64,000 bases of DNA from an uncultured Parabacteroides sp. (GCF_905196875.1 NZ_CAJJWO010000001.1:124001-188000), one strand, 5' to 3'; shown: positions 45,540 to 54,651, counted from the stretch's first letter. Numbers and translations: made by a program. The notes: generated from the sequence alone by a model not told the origin.

Positions 45540-45950
45540 ATGGATGCTTATTTAGACATATTGAACAAAAGAAAGATCAAACCGACGGCTATCCGCCTGC
45601 TTGTACTCAAAGCAATGATGGAGTTTGAGCGAGCCTTTAGCCTGCTCGACCTGGAGAATTATCTGGATACGGTAGATAAATCGACCGTGTCGAGGACTAT
45701 CAATCTTTTTCTCGATCACCACCTGATCCATTGCATCAACGACGGATCAGGCTCGTTGAAATACTCGGTATGTGGCGAAGATTGTAATTGTTCGATAGAA
45801 GAACTGCATGCGCACTTTTATTGCCAGAAATGTCACAGGACCTTCTGTCTGCGGAATATTCCCGTCCCAACCGTACAGCTACCACGTAATTTCACCCTGG
45901 AAAGTATCAACTACGTGTTAAAAGGTTGCTGCGAAGATTGCTCAAAATAG
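45540..45950 (+). CDS. Fur-family metal regulator (Zur-like)
   Basis: The 136-residue protein has the winged-helix N-terminus of the Fur family (KRKIKPTAIRLLVLKAMMEF, then DKSTVSRTINLFLDHHLIH) and the metal-binding C-terminal part with HAHFYCQKCHRTFCL and CCEDC, giving two CxxC-type structural zinc sites. The ATG at 45540 begins one base after the ATPase stop, so translation is coupled. As part of the export operon it probably senses zinc or a related metal and controls the promoter at 43494-43528. Confidence 0.87.
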   Translation: MDAYLDILNKRKIKPTAIRLLVLKAMMEFERAFSLLDLENYLDTVDKSTVSRTINLFLDHHLIHCINDGSGSLKYSVCGEDCNCSIEELHAHFYCQKCHRTFCLRNIPVPTVQLPRNFTLESINYVLKGCCEDCSK

Positions 45951-45968
45951 ACAAAGACATTATCTTTG
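45938..45968 (+). promoter_or_regulatory. Promoter for cysS
   Basis: TTG at 45938-45940 and TATCTTTG at 45961-45968 are separated by 20 bp, close to consensus. The box lies 69 bp upstream of the preferred cysS ATG. The -33 element is inside the end of the Fur-family gene. Confidence 0.65.
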
Positions 45969-46037
45969 CGGTCTGTCTTCCCGGATATTACGAAAATATA
46001 GGTGAAGGCAAAGCAACCATTAAAGTATAAAACAGAT

Positions 46038-47516
46038 ATGGAACATCCATTAAGTATTTACAACACGCTCACAAGAAAGAAGGAACAGTTTATTCCGTTG
46101 CATGAACCCCACGTAGGCATGTATGTCTGTGGACCGACGGTTTACGGAGATGCGCATCTGGGACATGCCCGTCCGGCCATCACATTCGACCTGTTGTTCC
46201 GTTATCTTACTCATATAGGATATAAAGTACGCTATGTACGCAACATAACCGATGTCGGTCACCTGGAACATGATGCCGATGACGGCGAAGACAAAGTAGC
46301 GAAAAAGGCCCGCCTGGAGCAGTTGGAACCGATGGAGGTGGTACAGTTTTATGTAAACCGTTACCACAAGGCGATGGAAGCTCTCAACGTGCTTCCTCCC
46401 AGCATCGAACCGCATGCTTCCGGTCATATCATCGAACAGATCGAGCTGGTCAAAAAGATCCTCGACAACGGATATGCTTACGAAAGCGAAGGTTCGGTTT
46501 ATTTCGATGTCGAGAAATATAATAAAGATCATAACTACGGTGTTCTTTCCGGTCGTAACATTGAGGATATGCTGAATACGACCCGTACATTGGACGGACA
46601 GGAGGAAAAACGTAACCCGATCGATTTCGCTCTTTGGAAATGTGCACAACCGGAGCATATCATGCGCTGGCCTTCTCCGTGGAGTAATGGTTTCCCGGGA
46701 TGGCATTGCGAATGTACAGCTATGGGTAAGAAATACCTCGGAGAGCATTTCGATATCCATGGAGGTGGTATGGACCTGATCTTCCCGCATCACGAATGCG
46801 AAATCGCGCAAGCTGTCGCTTCACAGGGTGACGATATGGTTCACTACTGGATGCATAATAATATGATCACTATCAACGGCCAGAAGATGGGTAAATCGTT
46901 GGGCAACTTCATCACGCTGGATGAATTCTTCTCAGGCGATCACAAGACGCTCAGCCAGGCTTATTCGGCCATGACGATCCGTTTCTTTATCCTGCAGGCC
47001 CACTATCGCAGCACGGTAGACTTCAGCAACGAAGCACTGCAAGCTGCTGAAAAGGGATTGAGCCGTTTGATGGATGCTTATAATCATTTACAAAAACTGA
47101 CCGCTTCGGAGACTTCAACAGTAGATGTAAAAGACCTTCGTAAGAAATGCTACGATGCACTGAATGACGACCTGAACTCTCCGATCGTTATCTCCCACCT
47201 GTTTGATGCCGCCCGTGCTATCAACTCGGTGAAGGACGGTAAGGAAACTATTTCGGCCGACGACCTGAAAGAGCTACAGGAGGTGTTCCACACATTCCTG
47301 TTCGAAATTTTAGGTCTGAAAGACGAAGCGGCTTCTGCTGGAGGCGATAGTTATGAGACATTCGGCAAGGCGGTAGACTTATTGCTTACGATCCGCCAAC
47401 AGGCGAAAGCAAACAAGGACTGGGCTACTTCCGACAAAATACGCAACGAGCTGACCGCCATGGGATTCGAAATAAAGGACACCAAGGACGGTGCCGAATG
47501 GAAGTTAAGCAAATAA
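46038..47516 (+). CDS. cysS: Cysteinyl-tRNA synthetase
   Basis: The class I synthetase charges tRNA-Cys. The ATG at 46038 ([16 protein letters not shown]) gives 492 residues. The GTG at 46002 upstream is unlikely. The zinc-ligand Cys in [10 protein letters not shown] and the later zinc site [14 protein letters not shown] are present, as are the HIGH equivalent DAHLGHARP and the KMSKS equivalent KMGKSLGNF. The C-terminal helical anticodon region is complete. A thioesterase gene follows after 7 bp. Confidence 0.97.
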   Translation: MEHPLSIYNTLTRKKEQFIPLHEPHVGMYVCGPTVYGDAHLGHARPAITFDLLFRYLTHIGYKVRYVRNITDVGHLEHDADDGEDKVAKKARLEQLEPMEVVQFYVNRYHKAMEALNVLPPSIEPHASGHIIEQIELVKKILDNGYAYESEGSVYFDVEKYNKDHNYGVLSGRNIEDMLNTTRTLDGQEEKRNPIDFALWKCAQPEHIMRWPSPWSNGFPGWHCECTAMGKKYLGEHFDIHGGGMDLIFPHHECEIAQAVASQGDDMVHYWMHNNMITINGQKMGKSLGNFITLDEFFSGDHKTLSQAYSAMTIRFFILQAHYRSTVDFSNEALQAAEKGLSRLMDAYNHLQKLTASETSTVDVKDLRKKCYDALNDDLNSPIVISHLFDAARAINSVKDGKETISADDLKELQEVFHTFLFEILGLKDEAASAGGDSYETFGKAVDLLLTIRQQAKANKDWATSDKIRNELTAMGFEIKDTKDGAEWKLSK

Positions 47517-47523
47517 GCTGATT

Positions 47524-47931
47524 ATGACAATTAACGAATTTCTTCAGGGCGACAAGTTCGCCTTATTAGCCGGAGTTGAATTATTAGAAACGGGCAATGG
47601 TTATGCCAAAGCCCGTATGGAGATAAAGCCGATGCATCTGAACGGAGGCGGCGTCTGCCAGGGTGGAGCCATTTTTACGCTGGCCGATCTGGCCTTTGCT
47701 GCAGCCACCAACAGCCATGCACGTCTGACGTTGTCCATCACATCCAATATCAACTTCTTCAAGGCAGAAAGCAAAGGCTTCCTTTATGCCGAAGCACGCG
47801 AAGTGTTCAGCCATAAACGACTGGCAAACTGCGAAGTAAACATTACGAACGAGGCAGGCGACCTGATCGCTACTTTCAGCGGCTCCGGATACCGGAAGGA
47901 CACGGAGTTGCCATTTGCACCGATAGAGTAA
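47524..47931 (+). CDS. PaaI-type hotdog thioesterase
   Basis: The 135-residue protein has the hotdog-fold motif LNGGGVCQGGAIFTLADLAFAAA, in which the Asp of LAD and the H/N-G-G turn form the acyl-CoA thioesterase active site of the PaaI group. The segment ITSNINFFKAESKGF is the conserved central strand region. Substrate is unknown, probably an aromatic or short acyl-CoA. It is 7 bp downstream of cysS and ends before the terminator at 47956-47986. Confidence 0.88.
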   Translation: MTINEFLQGDKFALLAGVELLETGNGYAKARMEIKPMHLNGGGVCQGGAIFTLADLAFAAATNSHARLTLSITSNINFFKAESKGFLYAEAREVFSHKRLANCEVNITNEAGDLIATFSGSGYRKDTELPFAPIE

Positions 47932-47955
47932 AAAAAGAACTTCTTATATAGATAC

Positions 47956-47986
47956 AAAAAGTCCCGGCGTGCAACCGGGACTTTTT
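47956..47986. terminator. Bidirectional rho-independent terminator
   Basis: GTCCCGG (47961-47967) and CCGGGAC (47975-47981) form a GC-rich stem flanked by A5 and T5, extending to a 12-bp stem. It ends the cysS-thioesterase unit and, on the other strand, the ABC permease operon. Confidence 0.92.
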
Positions 47987-47995
47987 CTTCGAGAA

Positions 47996-50419
47996 TTATT
48001 CATACCGCAACGACCGTGCTGGTTTGCTAAGGATTGTTTTAGCAGTCTGCCAGCCGATGGTCAACAAGGAAATCACACACAACAAAATTACCGGAACCAG
48101 GAAGAACCAGGCTTTCCAGTCGGTACGGAAAGTGAAATGACTTAGCCAGCCATCCATTACCCACCACGCCAACGGAAGGGCGATGACTATCGCAATGCCG
48201 ATCAGGATAAAGAATTCACGTCCTAATTCATAGAACAACTGTTTTTTCGATGCACCCAGCACTTTGCGGATACCCATTTCACGGACACGGGTCGAGCACG
48301 AGAACATCACCAATACCCAAAGTCCCATGCAGGAGATAAAGATAGCCAGTACGGCAAAGAGCGCGACGATCAGACCGAACACTTCATCCTGGCGGTATTG
48401 CTGGTCGAAGAACTGATCGAGGAAGAAGTAATCGTAACTGGAATCAGGGAAATAACGGTTCCAGACAGACTCCGCCTGTTTCACCAATTCATGGGGATTA
48501 CCGTTTTCCATTACCACAGAGATATAACGTTGCTTCATCCAGCTCAACTTATCGTGCAAGGCAAACAAGATAGGAGTGTAATCTTTATTCAGGGATTGCT
48601 GATGATAGTCTTTCACCACACCGATAATCTGCATCGGCTGATCGACAGTCTCCACGGAGAGGCGTTCCCCGATCGCAGCATCGGCTGACGCAAAGCCCAA
48701 CGTACGAACGGCAGCTTCATTCATGACGATATTATAAACATCCCCACCGAAATCTTCGGCAAAACCACGGCCAGCTACAAACTCCAGATCGTACGCATCC
48801 AGATAGTACATATCACAGCTAAGCATTTCCAGCAGGCGGGTCTGCTTCGTCGCATCGCTCAGACGAACGATAGACAGGAAGTCGGCAACCTCCGTTCCGG
48901 GAACAGCTCCGGAGACTGTCACATTCTTTACGGAAGGCAGAGACTTCAACTCTCTTTTCATTGCTTCCAGCTTTGTAGACAACTCTTCACAGTGGGCCGG
49001 AAACTTCAACACCAGTGTCTGATCCACACGAACGCCCAGCGAAGCGTCGCGCATAAATTGCAGCTGCGCATATACAATCAGCGTTCCGCAAAGCAAAGCC
49101 AGCGAAGCCGTATATTGCAGCACCACCAGTACCTTACGTGTGACCGTTGCATTCTTCGTATGGGCAAACTTCCCTTTCAACATCCGGATCGGCTTGATAC
49201 CGGAGAGGATAGTAGCCGGATAAAAACCGGAGAGAAACACTCCGAGGGCAAAGATAAGCAGCAACATCCATCCCAACGAGGTCGTGATCCAGACAGAGAA
49301 GCCCAGGTCGCGTCCGGTAAGGTTGTTGAATGCAGGCATCAGTGCCTCCATCAGTCCGATAGCCAGGATAAAGGCAATCCCGTTCGTCACTAATGACTCA
49401 AAAAGGAATTGCGCCACAATCTGCCGGCGTCCGGCTCCCGAAGCGCGGCGTATGCCAATCTCTTTCGCACGTTCCATCGAACGGGCGACCGTCATATTGA
49501 TGTAATTGATCCAGGCGATACACAGGATAGCCAGTGCTGTACAGATCAGTACCAGCATAGACGAGCTATTGCCTTTTGTCTCCGGTTCATACGCTTTTTG
49601 AGGTGTCAAATGGATATCGCGGAGGTTAGTCAATTCGATTGCCCACGTTTTATTCTTCAAGGCTTCCTCCGTTTTATATTTCTCCGCCATAGCAGGAAAG
49701 GCATCTTCCACCTGCTTCTTCAGGTCAGCCGATTTCAGTAAAACGTATGAATAGACTTCGTGACGATACCAGTATTCGTCCATCCATTTCGGAAGTGTTT
49801 CGTACGAGATCATCATGCTGTAACGCACATGCGAGTTTATCGGCATATCTTTCATTACACCGGTTACTTCACAAGCCTCTTCACCTATATTACTGCGGAA
49901 GATCAGGATCTTTCCGATCGGATCGGCTCCCTTGAAGTATTTGCGGGCGATGCGTTCGGTGATCACGACCTTGTTCGGTCCGGCCAGACAGGTGTTTTTG
50001 TCTCCCTTCAGCAGCTCGAAGTCAAAGAAGTCGAAGTAGTTCTTTTCAGCATAGCCGATACCTGTTTCGCGATACAGGAGTTCATTATATTTGACGATCT
50101 GCTCCGGATAATACTGGCTACCGACACGGGTATAATCTTCCACAGCAGCCAGATTACGTTTCATGGCAGTGGCATAGCCGGCGGAACTGCTGGCCCAGTT
50201 GTCGGTCAGTTCGCCGTTCTCATAGAAACGGGCCTCGACACGGAAGATACGGTCGGCGCGGCTGTGCATGTCGTCGTAGCTGTACTCGAAAGCTACATAG
50301 GTCAGGATCAGCATAGCGGCAGCCATGCCGATTGCCAAGCCAAGTATGTTGATTGCGCTGAAGCCTTTCTTCTTCGTCAGGCTACGTAACGCGCTGTTCC
50401 AATAGTTTGATATAATCAT
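47996..50419 (-). CDS. ABC transporter permease, MacB/FtsX type
   Basis: The 807-residue inner-membrane protein has a MacB-type periplasmic core after the first helix (KKKGFSAINILGLAIGMAAAMLIL, then FRVEARFYENGE), three helices near residues 290-430 containing ERAKEIGIRRASGAGRRQI, a second periplasmic domain, and three C-terminal helices with REMGIRKVLGASKKQLF. This duplicated layout is that of Bacteroidetes mechanotransmission-type ABC permeases. With the ATPase, adaptor and TolC genes upstream it should form a tripartite exporter. Cargo (drug, peptide or lipoprotein-related) is unknown. Confidence 0.9.
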   Translation of the reverse strand: MIISNYWNSALRSLTKKKGFSAINILGLAIGMAAAMLILTYVAFEYSYDDMHSRADRIFRVEARFYENGELTDNWASSSAGYATAMKRNLAAVEDYTRVGSQYYPEQIVKYNELLYRETGIGYAEKNYFDFFDFELLKGDKNTCLAGPNKVVITERIARKYFKGADPIGKILIFRSNIGEEACEVTGVMKDMPINSHVRYSMMISYETLPKWMDEYWYRHEVYSYVLLKSADLKKQVEDAFPAMAEKYKTEEALKNKTWAIELTNLRDIHLTPQKAYEPETKGNSSSMLVLICTALAILCIAWINYINMTVARSMERAKEIGIRRASGAGRRQIVAQFLFESLVTNGIAFILAIGLMEALMPAFNNLTGRDLGFSVWITTSLGWMLLLIFALGVFLSGFYPATILSGIKPIRMLKGKFAHTKNATVTRKVLVVLQYTASLALLCGTLIVYAQLQFMRDASLGVRVDQTLVLKFPAHCEELSTKLEAMKRELKSLPSVKNVTVSGAVPGTEVADFLSIVRLSDATKQTRLLEMLSCDMYYLDAYDLEFVAGRGFAEDFGGDVYNIVMNEAAVRTLGFASADAAIGERLSVETVDQPMQIIGVVKDYHQQSLNKDYTPILFALHDKLSWMKQRYISVVMENGNPHELVKQAESVWNRYFPDSSYDYFFLDQFFDQQYRQDEVFGLIVALFAVLAIFISCMGLWVLVMFSCSTRVREMGIRKVLGASKKQLFYELGREFFILIGIAIVIALPLAWWVMDGWLSHFTFRTDWKAWFFLVPVILLCVISLLTIGWQTAKTILSKPARSLRYE

Positions 50420-50437
50420 AATATTTTTTATTGTTTA

Positions 50438-51109
50438 TTATTCGGATACGATCCGTCCGTCGAGCAGGTGAATTACGCGGTGCGCATACGTCGCATCACG
50501 TTGCGAGTGTGTCACGATCACTATTGTTGTTCCCTGATTGTTCAGTTCACGTAGCAACTCCATCACTTCGACACCGTTAGTCGAGTCCAGGTTACCGGTC
50601 GGCTCATCCGCCAGAATCAACGGACAGTCGGTCACCACAGCACGGGCAATGGCCACACGCTGCTGCTGACCACCCGACAACTGCTGCGGAAAATGACCGG
50701 CACGATGGGCGATATTCATACGTTCTAATACTTCCATCACTTTCTTTTTACGTTCGCTCTTCTTTCCATTCAGATAGACAAGCGGCAGTTCGACATTCTC
50801 GAAAACGCTCAGCTCGTCTATCAGATTGAAATTCTGGAAGACAAAGCCGATATTCCCCTTGCGGAAAGATGTAAGCTGGCTTTCGCCCATCTTATCGATC
50901 TCCTTATCATTAAAGTAATATTTACCGGAAGTGGGCGAGTCTAATGTTCCCAGGATATTCAGCAAAGTGGATTTACCACAACCCGAAGGTCCCATGATAG
51001 CTACAAATTCGCCTTGCTTTATCTCGAGGCTGACTGCATTCAATGCTTTGGTCTGTACATCTTCAGTTGTGAAGAGCATAGACAGATTCTCTGTTCTGAT
51101 CATACGCAA
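50438..51109 (-). CDS. ABC transporter ATP-binding protein, MacB/LolD type
   Basis: The cytoplasmic ATPase drives the permease encoded next to it. Walker A is GPSGCGKST (residues 40-48), the Q-loop FVFQNFNLI, the ABC signature [14 protein letters not shown], Walker [13 protein letters not shown] and the H-loop IVIVTHS. Length 223 and the [11 protein letters not shown] region match the LolD/MacB class. It lies 18 bp upstream of the permease gene, and the adaptor gene upstream ends 5 bp before it. Confidence 0.95.
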   Translation of the reverse strand: MRMIRTENLSMLFTTEDVQTKALNAVSLEIKQGEFVAIMGPSGCGKSTLLNILGTLDSPTSGKYYFNDKEIDKMGESQLTSFRKGNIGFVFQNFNLIDELSVFENVELPLVYLNGKKSERKKKVMEVLERMNIAHRAGHFPQQLSGGQQQRVAIARAVVTDCPLILADEPTGNLDSTNGVEVMELLRELNNQGTTIVIVTHSQRDATYAHRVIHLLDGRIVSE

Positions 51110-51114
51110 ATATA

Positions 51115-52374
51115 TTATTTAATTATCAAACGTTCATTCTCACCGAACAATTCATAGCCGGAGATAATTACCTTCTCACCAGGCTTCAACCCTTCGGTTA
51201 CCTCATAATACTGCGGGTTCTGACGACCGATCTTCACCGGACGGCGACGGGCAGTCGTTTCATCTTCATCCACCACATACACATACTGGCCACCGCTTGC
51301 CTGGTAAAAACTACCACGGGGAACCAGGATAGCCTGTACCGGATCACCCAGTTGCAAATTGAGGTGATAGGTCTGTCCGGCACGTATATTCTCGGGACGG
51401 TCTGCAGTAAAATGCAGGTCTGTACGGAACTGGCCTTCGCGCACTTCCGGATATACTTTAGTCACTTCCATATTGAACAGTTTTCCTTCGCGTTCAAAAC
51501 TGGCAGGCAGGCCCGGCATGACACGCTCCACATAATGTTCATCTATCTTGGCTTCCACTTTCAGTTCCGGAGTAATAACCTGACCGATCCGTTCTCCCTG
51601 AGCGATAGACTGTCCGATCTGGGCTTCCAGGTTTCCTAACTGACCGCTCACCGGAGCTTTCACTTTCAAGTTTTCCAAACGTTCACGTACCAATGCCAGA
51701 CTGCGTTTCATATTACGGATATTCTCATCCAGACTCTCCAGCTGGCTACTACGGAACAGGTCGTCCTGTTTGATGCGCTGGTCTACTACATCCAGTTGGT
51801 CACGTGCTGCATCATAATCCTCTTTCGCCTGCAGATAATCTTCACGGGCCAGCAGTTGTTTGTTGTAAAGACGCTCGTACTGCTTATAGCGGCGTTCCTT
51901 CTGGACCAATTCCTTACTAAGACCGATTCGATCCTGTTTCAGACGAAGATGTTCCTGTTCCATACTCAGGCGTGTATTACGAAGTTCGTTTTCCTGATAG
52001 GCCAGGTCGGCTTCGCTTTGCAGGATACCGATATTCAATAACGGATTACTCAGTCGGAGAATTACATCCCCGGCTTTTACCTGTGCACCCTCTTCAATCA
52101 GGCGCTCTTCCACGCGCCCTCCCTCGATAGCATCCAGATAAATGATACGATCAGGAATCACCTGCCCGATTACGCGGATATAGTCATTAAATTCTCCTGA
52201 AGTGACGGAAGAGATGGTCAACCGCTCCTTATCCACTTTCATGGAGGAAGAGGTATCGCGAAAGATAAAATAGAGAATACAGAGAACCAGGAATATTCCT
52301 CCTGTCATTGCGTAAATATGTTTCTTCTTCAAACGGGATTTCCGTTCGACCGGGGTATCCATGTTGTTGTTCAT
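51115..52374 (-). CDS. HlyD/MacA-like periplasmic adaptor
   Basis: The membrane fusion protein links the inner-membrane ABC permease to the TolC channel. It has one N-terminal membrane helix (about 20-40), a lipoyl half-motif with GGRVEERLIEEGAQVKAGDVILRL, a long coiled-coil hairpin (about 115-245) and the second lipoyl half LKVKAPVSGQLGNLEAQIGQSI, then beta-barrel and membrane-proximal domains. Length 419 is typical. It lies between the tolC-like gene (15 bp upstream) and the ATPase gene. Confidence 0.92.
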   Translation of the reverse strand: MNNNMDTPVERKSRLKKKHIYAMTGGIFLVLCILYFIFRDTSSSMKVDKERLTISSVTSGEFNDYIRVIGQVIPDRIIYLDAIEGGRVEERLIEEGAQVKAGDVILRLSNPLLNIGILQSEADLAYQENELRNTRLSMEQEHLRLKQDRIGLSKELVQKERRYKQYERLYNKQLLAREDYLQAKEDYDAARDQLDVVDQRIKQDDLFRSSQLESLDENIRNMKRSLALVRERLENLKVKAPVSGQLGNLEAQIGQSIAQGERIGQVITPELKVEAKIDEHYVERVMPGLPASFEREGKLFNMEVTKVYPEVREGQFRTDLHFTADRPENIRAGQTYHLNLQLGDPVQAILVPRGSFYQASGGQYVYVVDEDETTARRRPVKIGRQNPQYYEVTEGLKPGEKVIISGYELFGENERLIIK

Positions 52375-52389
52375 AGTATATTATCGTGT

Positions 52390-53757
52390 TTATTTTATTC
52401 CTAAAAATGATCCTGACTGATAGAACCGCACCATCCGGTCTTTCAGGTCATATTGTAATTGTGTCCGCATCAGCTCTGCTTTTGCCAGGATATAAAGATT
52501 TCGCTTTTCCATCAGTTCGAATACGGAGATCAGGCCTTCCTCCCATCGTTCCTCATTCTCCTTTAAGGTAGTAGTGGCGGTGCGAAGTTGCAGTTCTGCC
52601 TGCCAGTGTTCCTGTGCAGCAGCTTGTAAAGACAGGCAGGCATCTTCTATTTCCTTATATAAGGAGATACGTTGCTGATCGTTATCGTTCCTTATTTTAC
52701 GAAGACGGAAACGTTCTTTCCGTACCGAAGTGAGGCGCGACAGTCCGCTGAATATCGGAATAGAAACACGGACTCCAATATATTTATTCAGATTATTCTT
52801 CATCTGATCGCCGAAAGAGGTGATATGCCCTTCCGCATCCCTCTCCGTATCATAATAGCCGGAATAAAGGCTGAACTCGGCCCGGATGGAAGGAGAAAAA
52901 GCCCCCGAAGCAATTGCCAACGATTTACGGGATGCCTTTTCCCGTAAATCCATAATACGGAACTGGGGCAAAGCCTCCTCCGATTGCATATAAACATCTT
53001 CTGCCGAAAAATCCTGTATAAGGGGTATTTCCCGGGCAGTAATTTCATCCCCACTGATCGTCAGCGTGTCCGTTCCTCTCATCTGCAACAACTCTTTAAG
53101 AGCCAGTAACGATAAACGACAGCTATTCCCTTTCACCGTTTCCTGATAAATATCAGACTGCAACCGGGCTTTCACTTCTTGCAAATCGGAAGGGGCACGT
53201 AGACCCAATTCTACAAACTCCTGCATCTGCTCATGATATCGTTCACTCAGTTTACGCTGTTCGGAGGCCAGTTCATACATCTTCTTTTCAAAAAGAAGGA
53301 GATAATAGGCATCCATCACTTCAAAGGCGATCCGGTTTTCTTCCACTTTCTCCGTCAGGCCGCTGATCTGCTGGTTCAGGCGGGTAAACTGTGCACGGTT
53401 CACACGGGTGAAACCATCGAATACCGGCAAAGAGATATCCAGTCCCATCGTGCTTTCAAGAAAAGAGGAAGAGGTGTACATATTTGTCTTAGGATCGACG
53501 GAACGTCCCAAACGTTTTCCTAAAACGCCCGTCGTACTCACTGAAGGCAGAAAGTCGCCAATGGCTGCTGCAAAATCTTCACGGGCAATACGAGTGTCGA
53601 GCCTGCTGTTTTTCAGGCTTACATTCCTCTCTATGGCATATTGCATACAGGAATCGACTGACCAGGCAGTCTGTGCATGTATTTCCGACAGACAACCTGC
53701 AAGCAACAGACAGGCAAGCCTTAATCCATATTTTGTTGTTATTTGTGTTTTCATCAT
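52390..53757 (-). CDS. TolC family outer-membrane efflux protein
   Basis: The 455-residue protein has a signal peptide ending near IHAQ (about residue 29) and two OEP repeats rich in helical coiled coil: WSVDSCMQYAIERNVSLKNSRLD starts the first, and the second ends with RWEEGLISVFELMEKRNLYILAKAELMRTQLQ. It forms the exit duct of the exporter. It is the first gene of the operon tolC, adaptor, ATPase, permease. A sigma-54-like promoter (53771-53785) and two activator-like sites (53839-53876) lie directly upstream. Confidence 0.92.
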   Translation of the reverse strand: MMKTQITTKYGLRLACLLLAGCLSEIHAQTAWSVDSCMQYAIERNVSLKNSRLDTRIAREDFAAAIGDFLPSVSTTGVLGKRLGRSVDPKTNMYTSSSFLESTMGLDISLPVFDGFTRVNRAQFTRLNQQISGLTEKVEENRIAFEVMDAYYLLLFEKKMYELASEQRKLSERYHEQMQEFVELGLRAPSDLQEVKARLQSDIYQETVKGNSCRLSLLALKELLQMRGTDTLTISGDEITAREIPLIQDFSAEDVYMQSEEALPQFRIMDLREKASRKSLAIASGAFSPSIRAEFSLYSGYYDTERDAEGHITSFGDQMKNNLNKYIGVRVSIPIFSGLSRLTSVRKERFRLRKIRNDNDQQRISLYKEIEDACLSLQAAAQEHWQAELQLRTATTTLKENEERWEEGLISVFELMEKRNLYILAKAELMRTQLQYDLKDRMVRFYQSGSFLGIK

Positions 53758-53770
53758 GTAAATGAAGTAG

Positions 53771-53785
53771 GCAAAAGGCGTACCA
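53771..53785 (-). promoter_or_regulatory. Sigma-54-like promoter for the tolC operon
   Basis: The minus strand reads TGGTAC-GCCTT-TTGC, matching TGGCAC-N5-TTGC with one mismatch and correct -24/-12 spacing. Start of transcription would fall about 2-3 bp before the tolC ATG, so the mRNA would be nearly leaderless unless translation starts at the second Met. Confidence 0.6.
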
Positions 53786-53838
53786 CATTTATAACAAACA
53801 GATTCTCAATGGATATAAAAAGAAAAAGATTTTCAAGT

Positions 53839-53876
53839 GTAAAAATATTTGACGCCCGATTGTCAAATATTTTTAC
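53839..53876. promoter_or_regulatory. Paired activator-binding sites upstream of tolC
   Basis: GTAAAAATATTTGAC (53839-53853) and its exact reverse complement GTCAAATATTTTTAC (53862-53876) flank an 8-bp spacer. Each differs by one base from the perfect palindrome GTCAAATATTTTGAC found before the sigma-54 activator gene. Centres are 23 bp apart, about two helical turns, and 55-105 bp upstream of the sigma-54-like promoter, as expected of an enhancer. Confidence 0.65.
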
Positions 53877-53906
53877 GGTCTGTTAGAAACACATAAGAAA
53901 AGACAT

Positions 53907-54178
53907 AGTTCGTTCAGAACTTGGTTATTTACGGCGGTAAAGGTAATAAATATTGGCAATTAAAAACAATCTAACATCAGAGTTATCAAAGAATAGAATA
54001 AAATAAAACGTTTAAATAAACATCATTTAGTTCTCAGAAGGGTACCGTATTGGTATATCTTCACAAAAGTATTCAAAAGAGAATACATACGATAAGGGGC
54101 AAACCGCCAGAGTTCCAAACAGATTGAAGCCAGACGTAGCTTAATAATCAACAAGGGTACTAGAGTTCTGAACGAACT
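53907..54178. repeat. Second candidate invertible segment (inverted repeats 15 bp)
   Basis: AGTTCGTTCAGAACT at 53907-53921 is repeated as its exact reverse complement at 54164-54178, bounding 242 bp of AT-rich DNA without a gene. Each repeat has the dyad AGTTC-N5-GAACT. The interior has one -7-like box on the minus strand (TACTTTTG, 54064-54071) facing tolC. Flipping would turn it toward the HU-like gene. The resemblance to the susC segment supports a shared recombinase. Confidence 0.62.
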
Positions 54179-54208
54179 CATTTAAATTGATAGGACATAC
54201 TCCAAAAG

Positions 54209-54229
54209 CCTCCTGAGATACACAGGAGG
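54209..54229 (-). promoter_or_regulatory. Short GC-rich hairpin downstream of a leftward promoter
   Basis: CCTCCTG (54209-54215) and CAGGAGG (54223-54229) form a 7-bp stem with a 7-nt loop. On the minus strand it is followed by CTTTTGG, so it could be a weak terminator or a 5' stabilising stem right after the start of the transcript from 54246-54277. Confidence 0.45.
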
Positions 54230-54245
54230 ATACATTATCCAATAG

Positions 54246-54277
54246 CAAAGATAGTGTACTCCGTATAATACGTTCAA
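54246..54277 (-). promoter_or_regulatory. Strong leftward promoter upstream of the second invertible segment
   Basis: On the minus strand TTG (54275-54277) and TATCTTTG (54246-54253) are 21 bp apart, a close match to consensus. It reads toward the invertible segment and the tolC operon, yet no gene starts within 400 bp. The product may be an untranslated leader or small RNA. Confidence 0.6.
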
Positions 54278-54373
54278 TTTTAGGTTCTTTACATACCAAA
54301 ATTACACTCTGCTTCTACCGTAGAAAGGATGGAAGTTTATTAGTAAAATAGACATTTAAAAAAAGACTGGAAT

Positions 54374-54649
54374 ATGAATAAAAACGAATTGATCCAATAT
54401 GTAACAGAAGACACAGGATTAAAGAAAAAAGACGTGAGAGCAGTATTGCAATCAATACTTAAAGCATCTACCAATGCATTGCGACAAGACGAGCCTGTCA
54501 CAATGATCGGTTTCGGAACATTCCACCCCTGGCAACAAACCGCTCGTCCGGCCAGAAATCCCAAAACCGGAGAAGCTGTTATGATAGCACCTCGTAAATC
54601 TGTGAAATTTCGTGCAGGAATAAAGCTACTGGAAGATCTGAACAAATAA
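54374..54649 (+). CDS. HU/IHF family DNA-binding protein
   Basis: The 91-residue protein is a histone-like DNA-bending protein: MNKNELIQYVTEDTGLKKKDVRAVLQSIL is the helical dimerisation part, TMIGFGTFHPWQQTARPARNPKTGEAV the beta-arm with the Arg-rich, Pro-tipped DNA-inserting loop, and KSVKFRAGIKL the C-terminal strand. It is a full-length family member. Its gene lies between the second invertible segment and the sigma-54 activator gene. HU/IHF proteins commonly assist both enhancer looping and site-specific recombination, which fits the location, but that role is inferred. Confidence 0.93.
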   Translation: MNKNELIQYVTEDTGLKKKDVRAVLQSILKASTNALRQDEPVTMIGFGTFHPWQQTARPARNPKTGEAVMIAPRKSVKFRAGIKLLEDLNK

Positions 54650-54651
54650 GT

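Larger units (their letters stand above)
53758..54373. other. Regulatory intergenic region between tolC and the HU-like gene
   Basis: This 616-bp AT-rich stretch has no credible gene. From left to right it holds a sigma-54-like promoter for tolC (53771-53785), two 15-bp inverted sites (53839-53876), a candidate invertible segment (53907-54178), a hairpin (54209-54229), a strong leftward promoter (54246-54277) and a 13-bp palindrome (54313-54325) before the HU-like gene. Confidence 0.8.

Noticed and set aside
53839..53876. Rho-independent terminator
   Set aside because: The stem is AT-rich and not followed by a T-run, and the arms match a palindrome elsewhere, so a protein-binding site is more likely.
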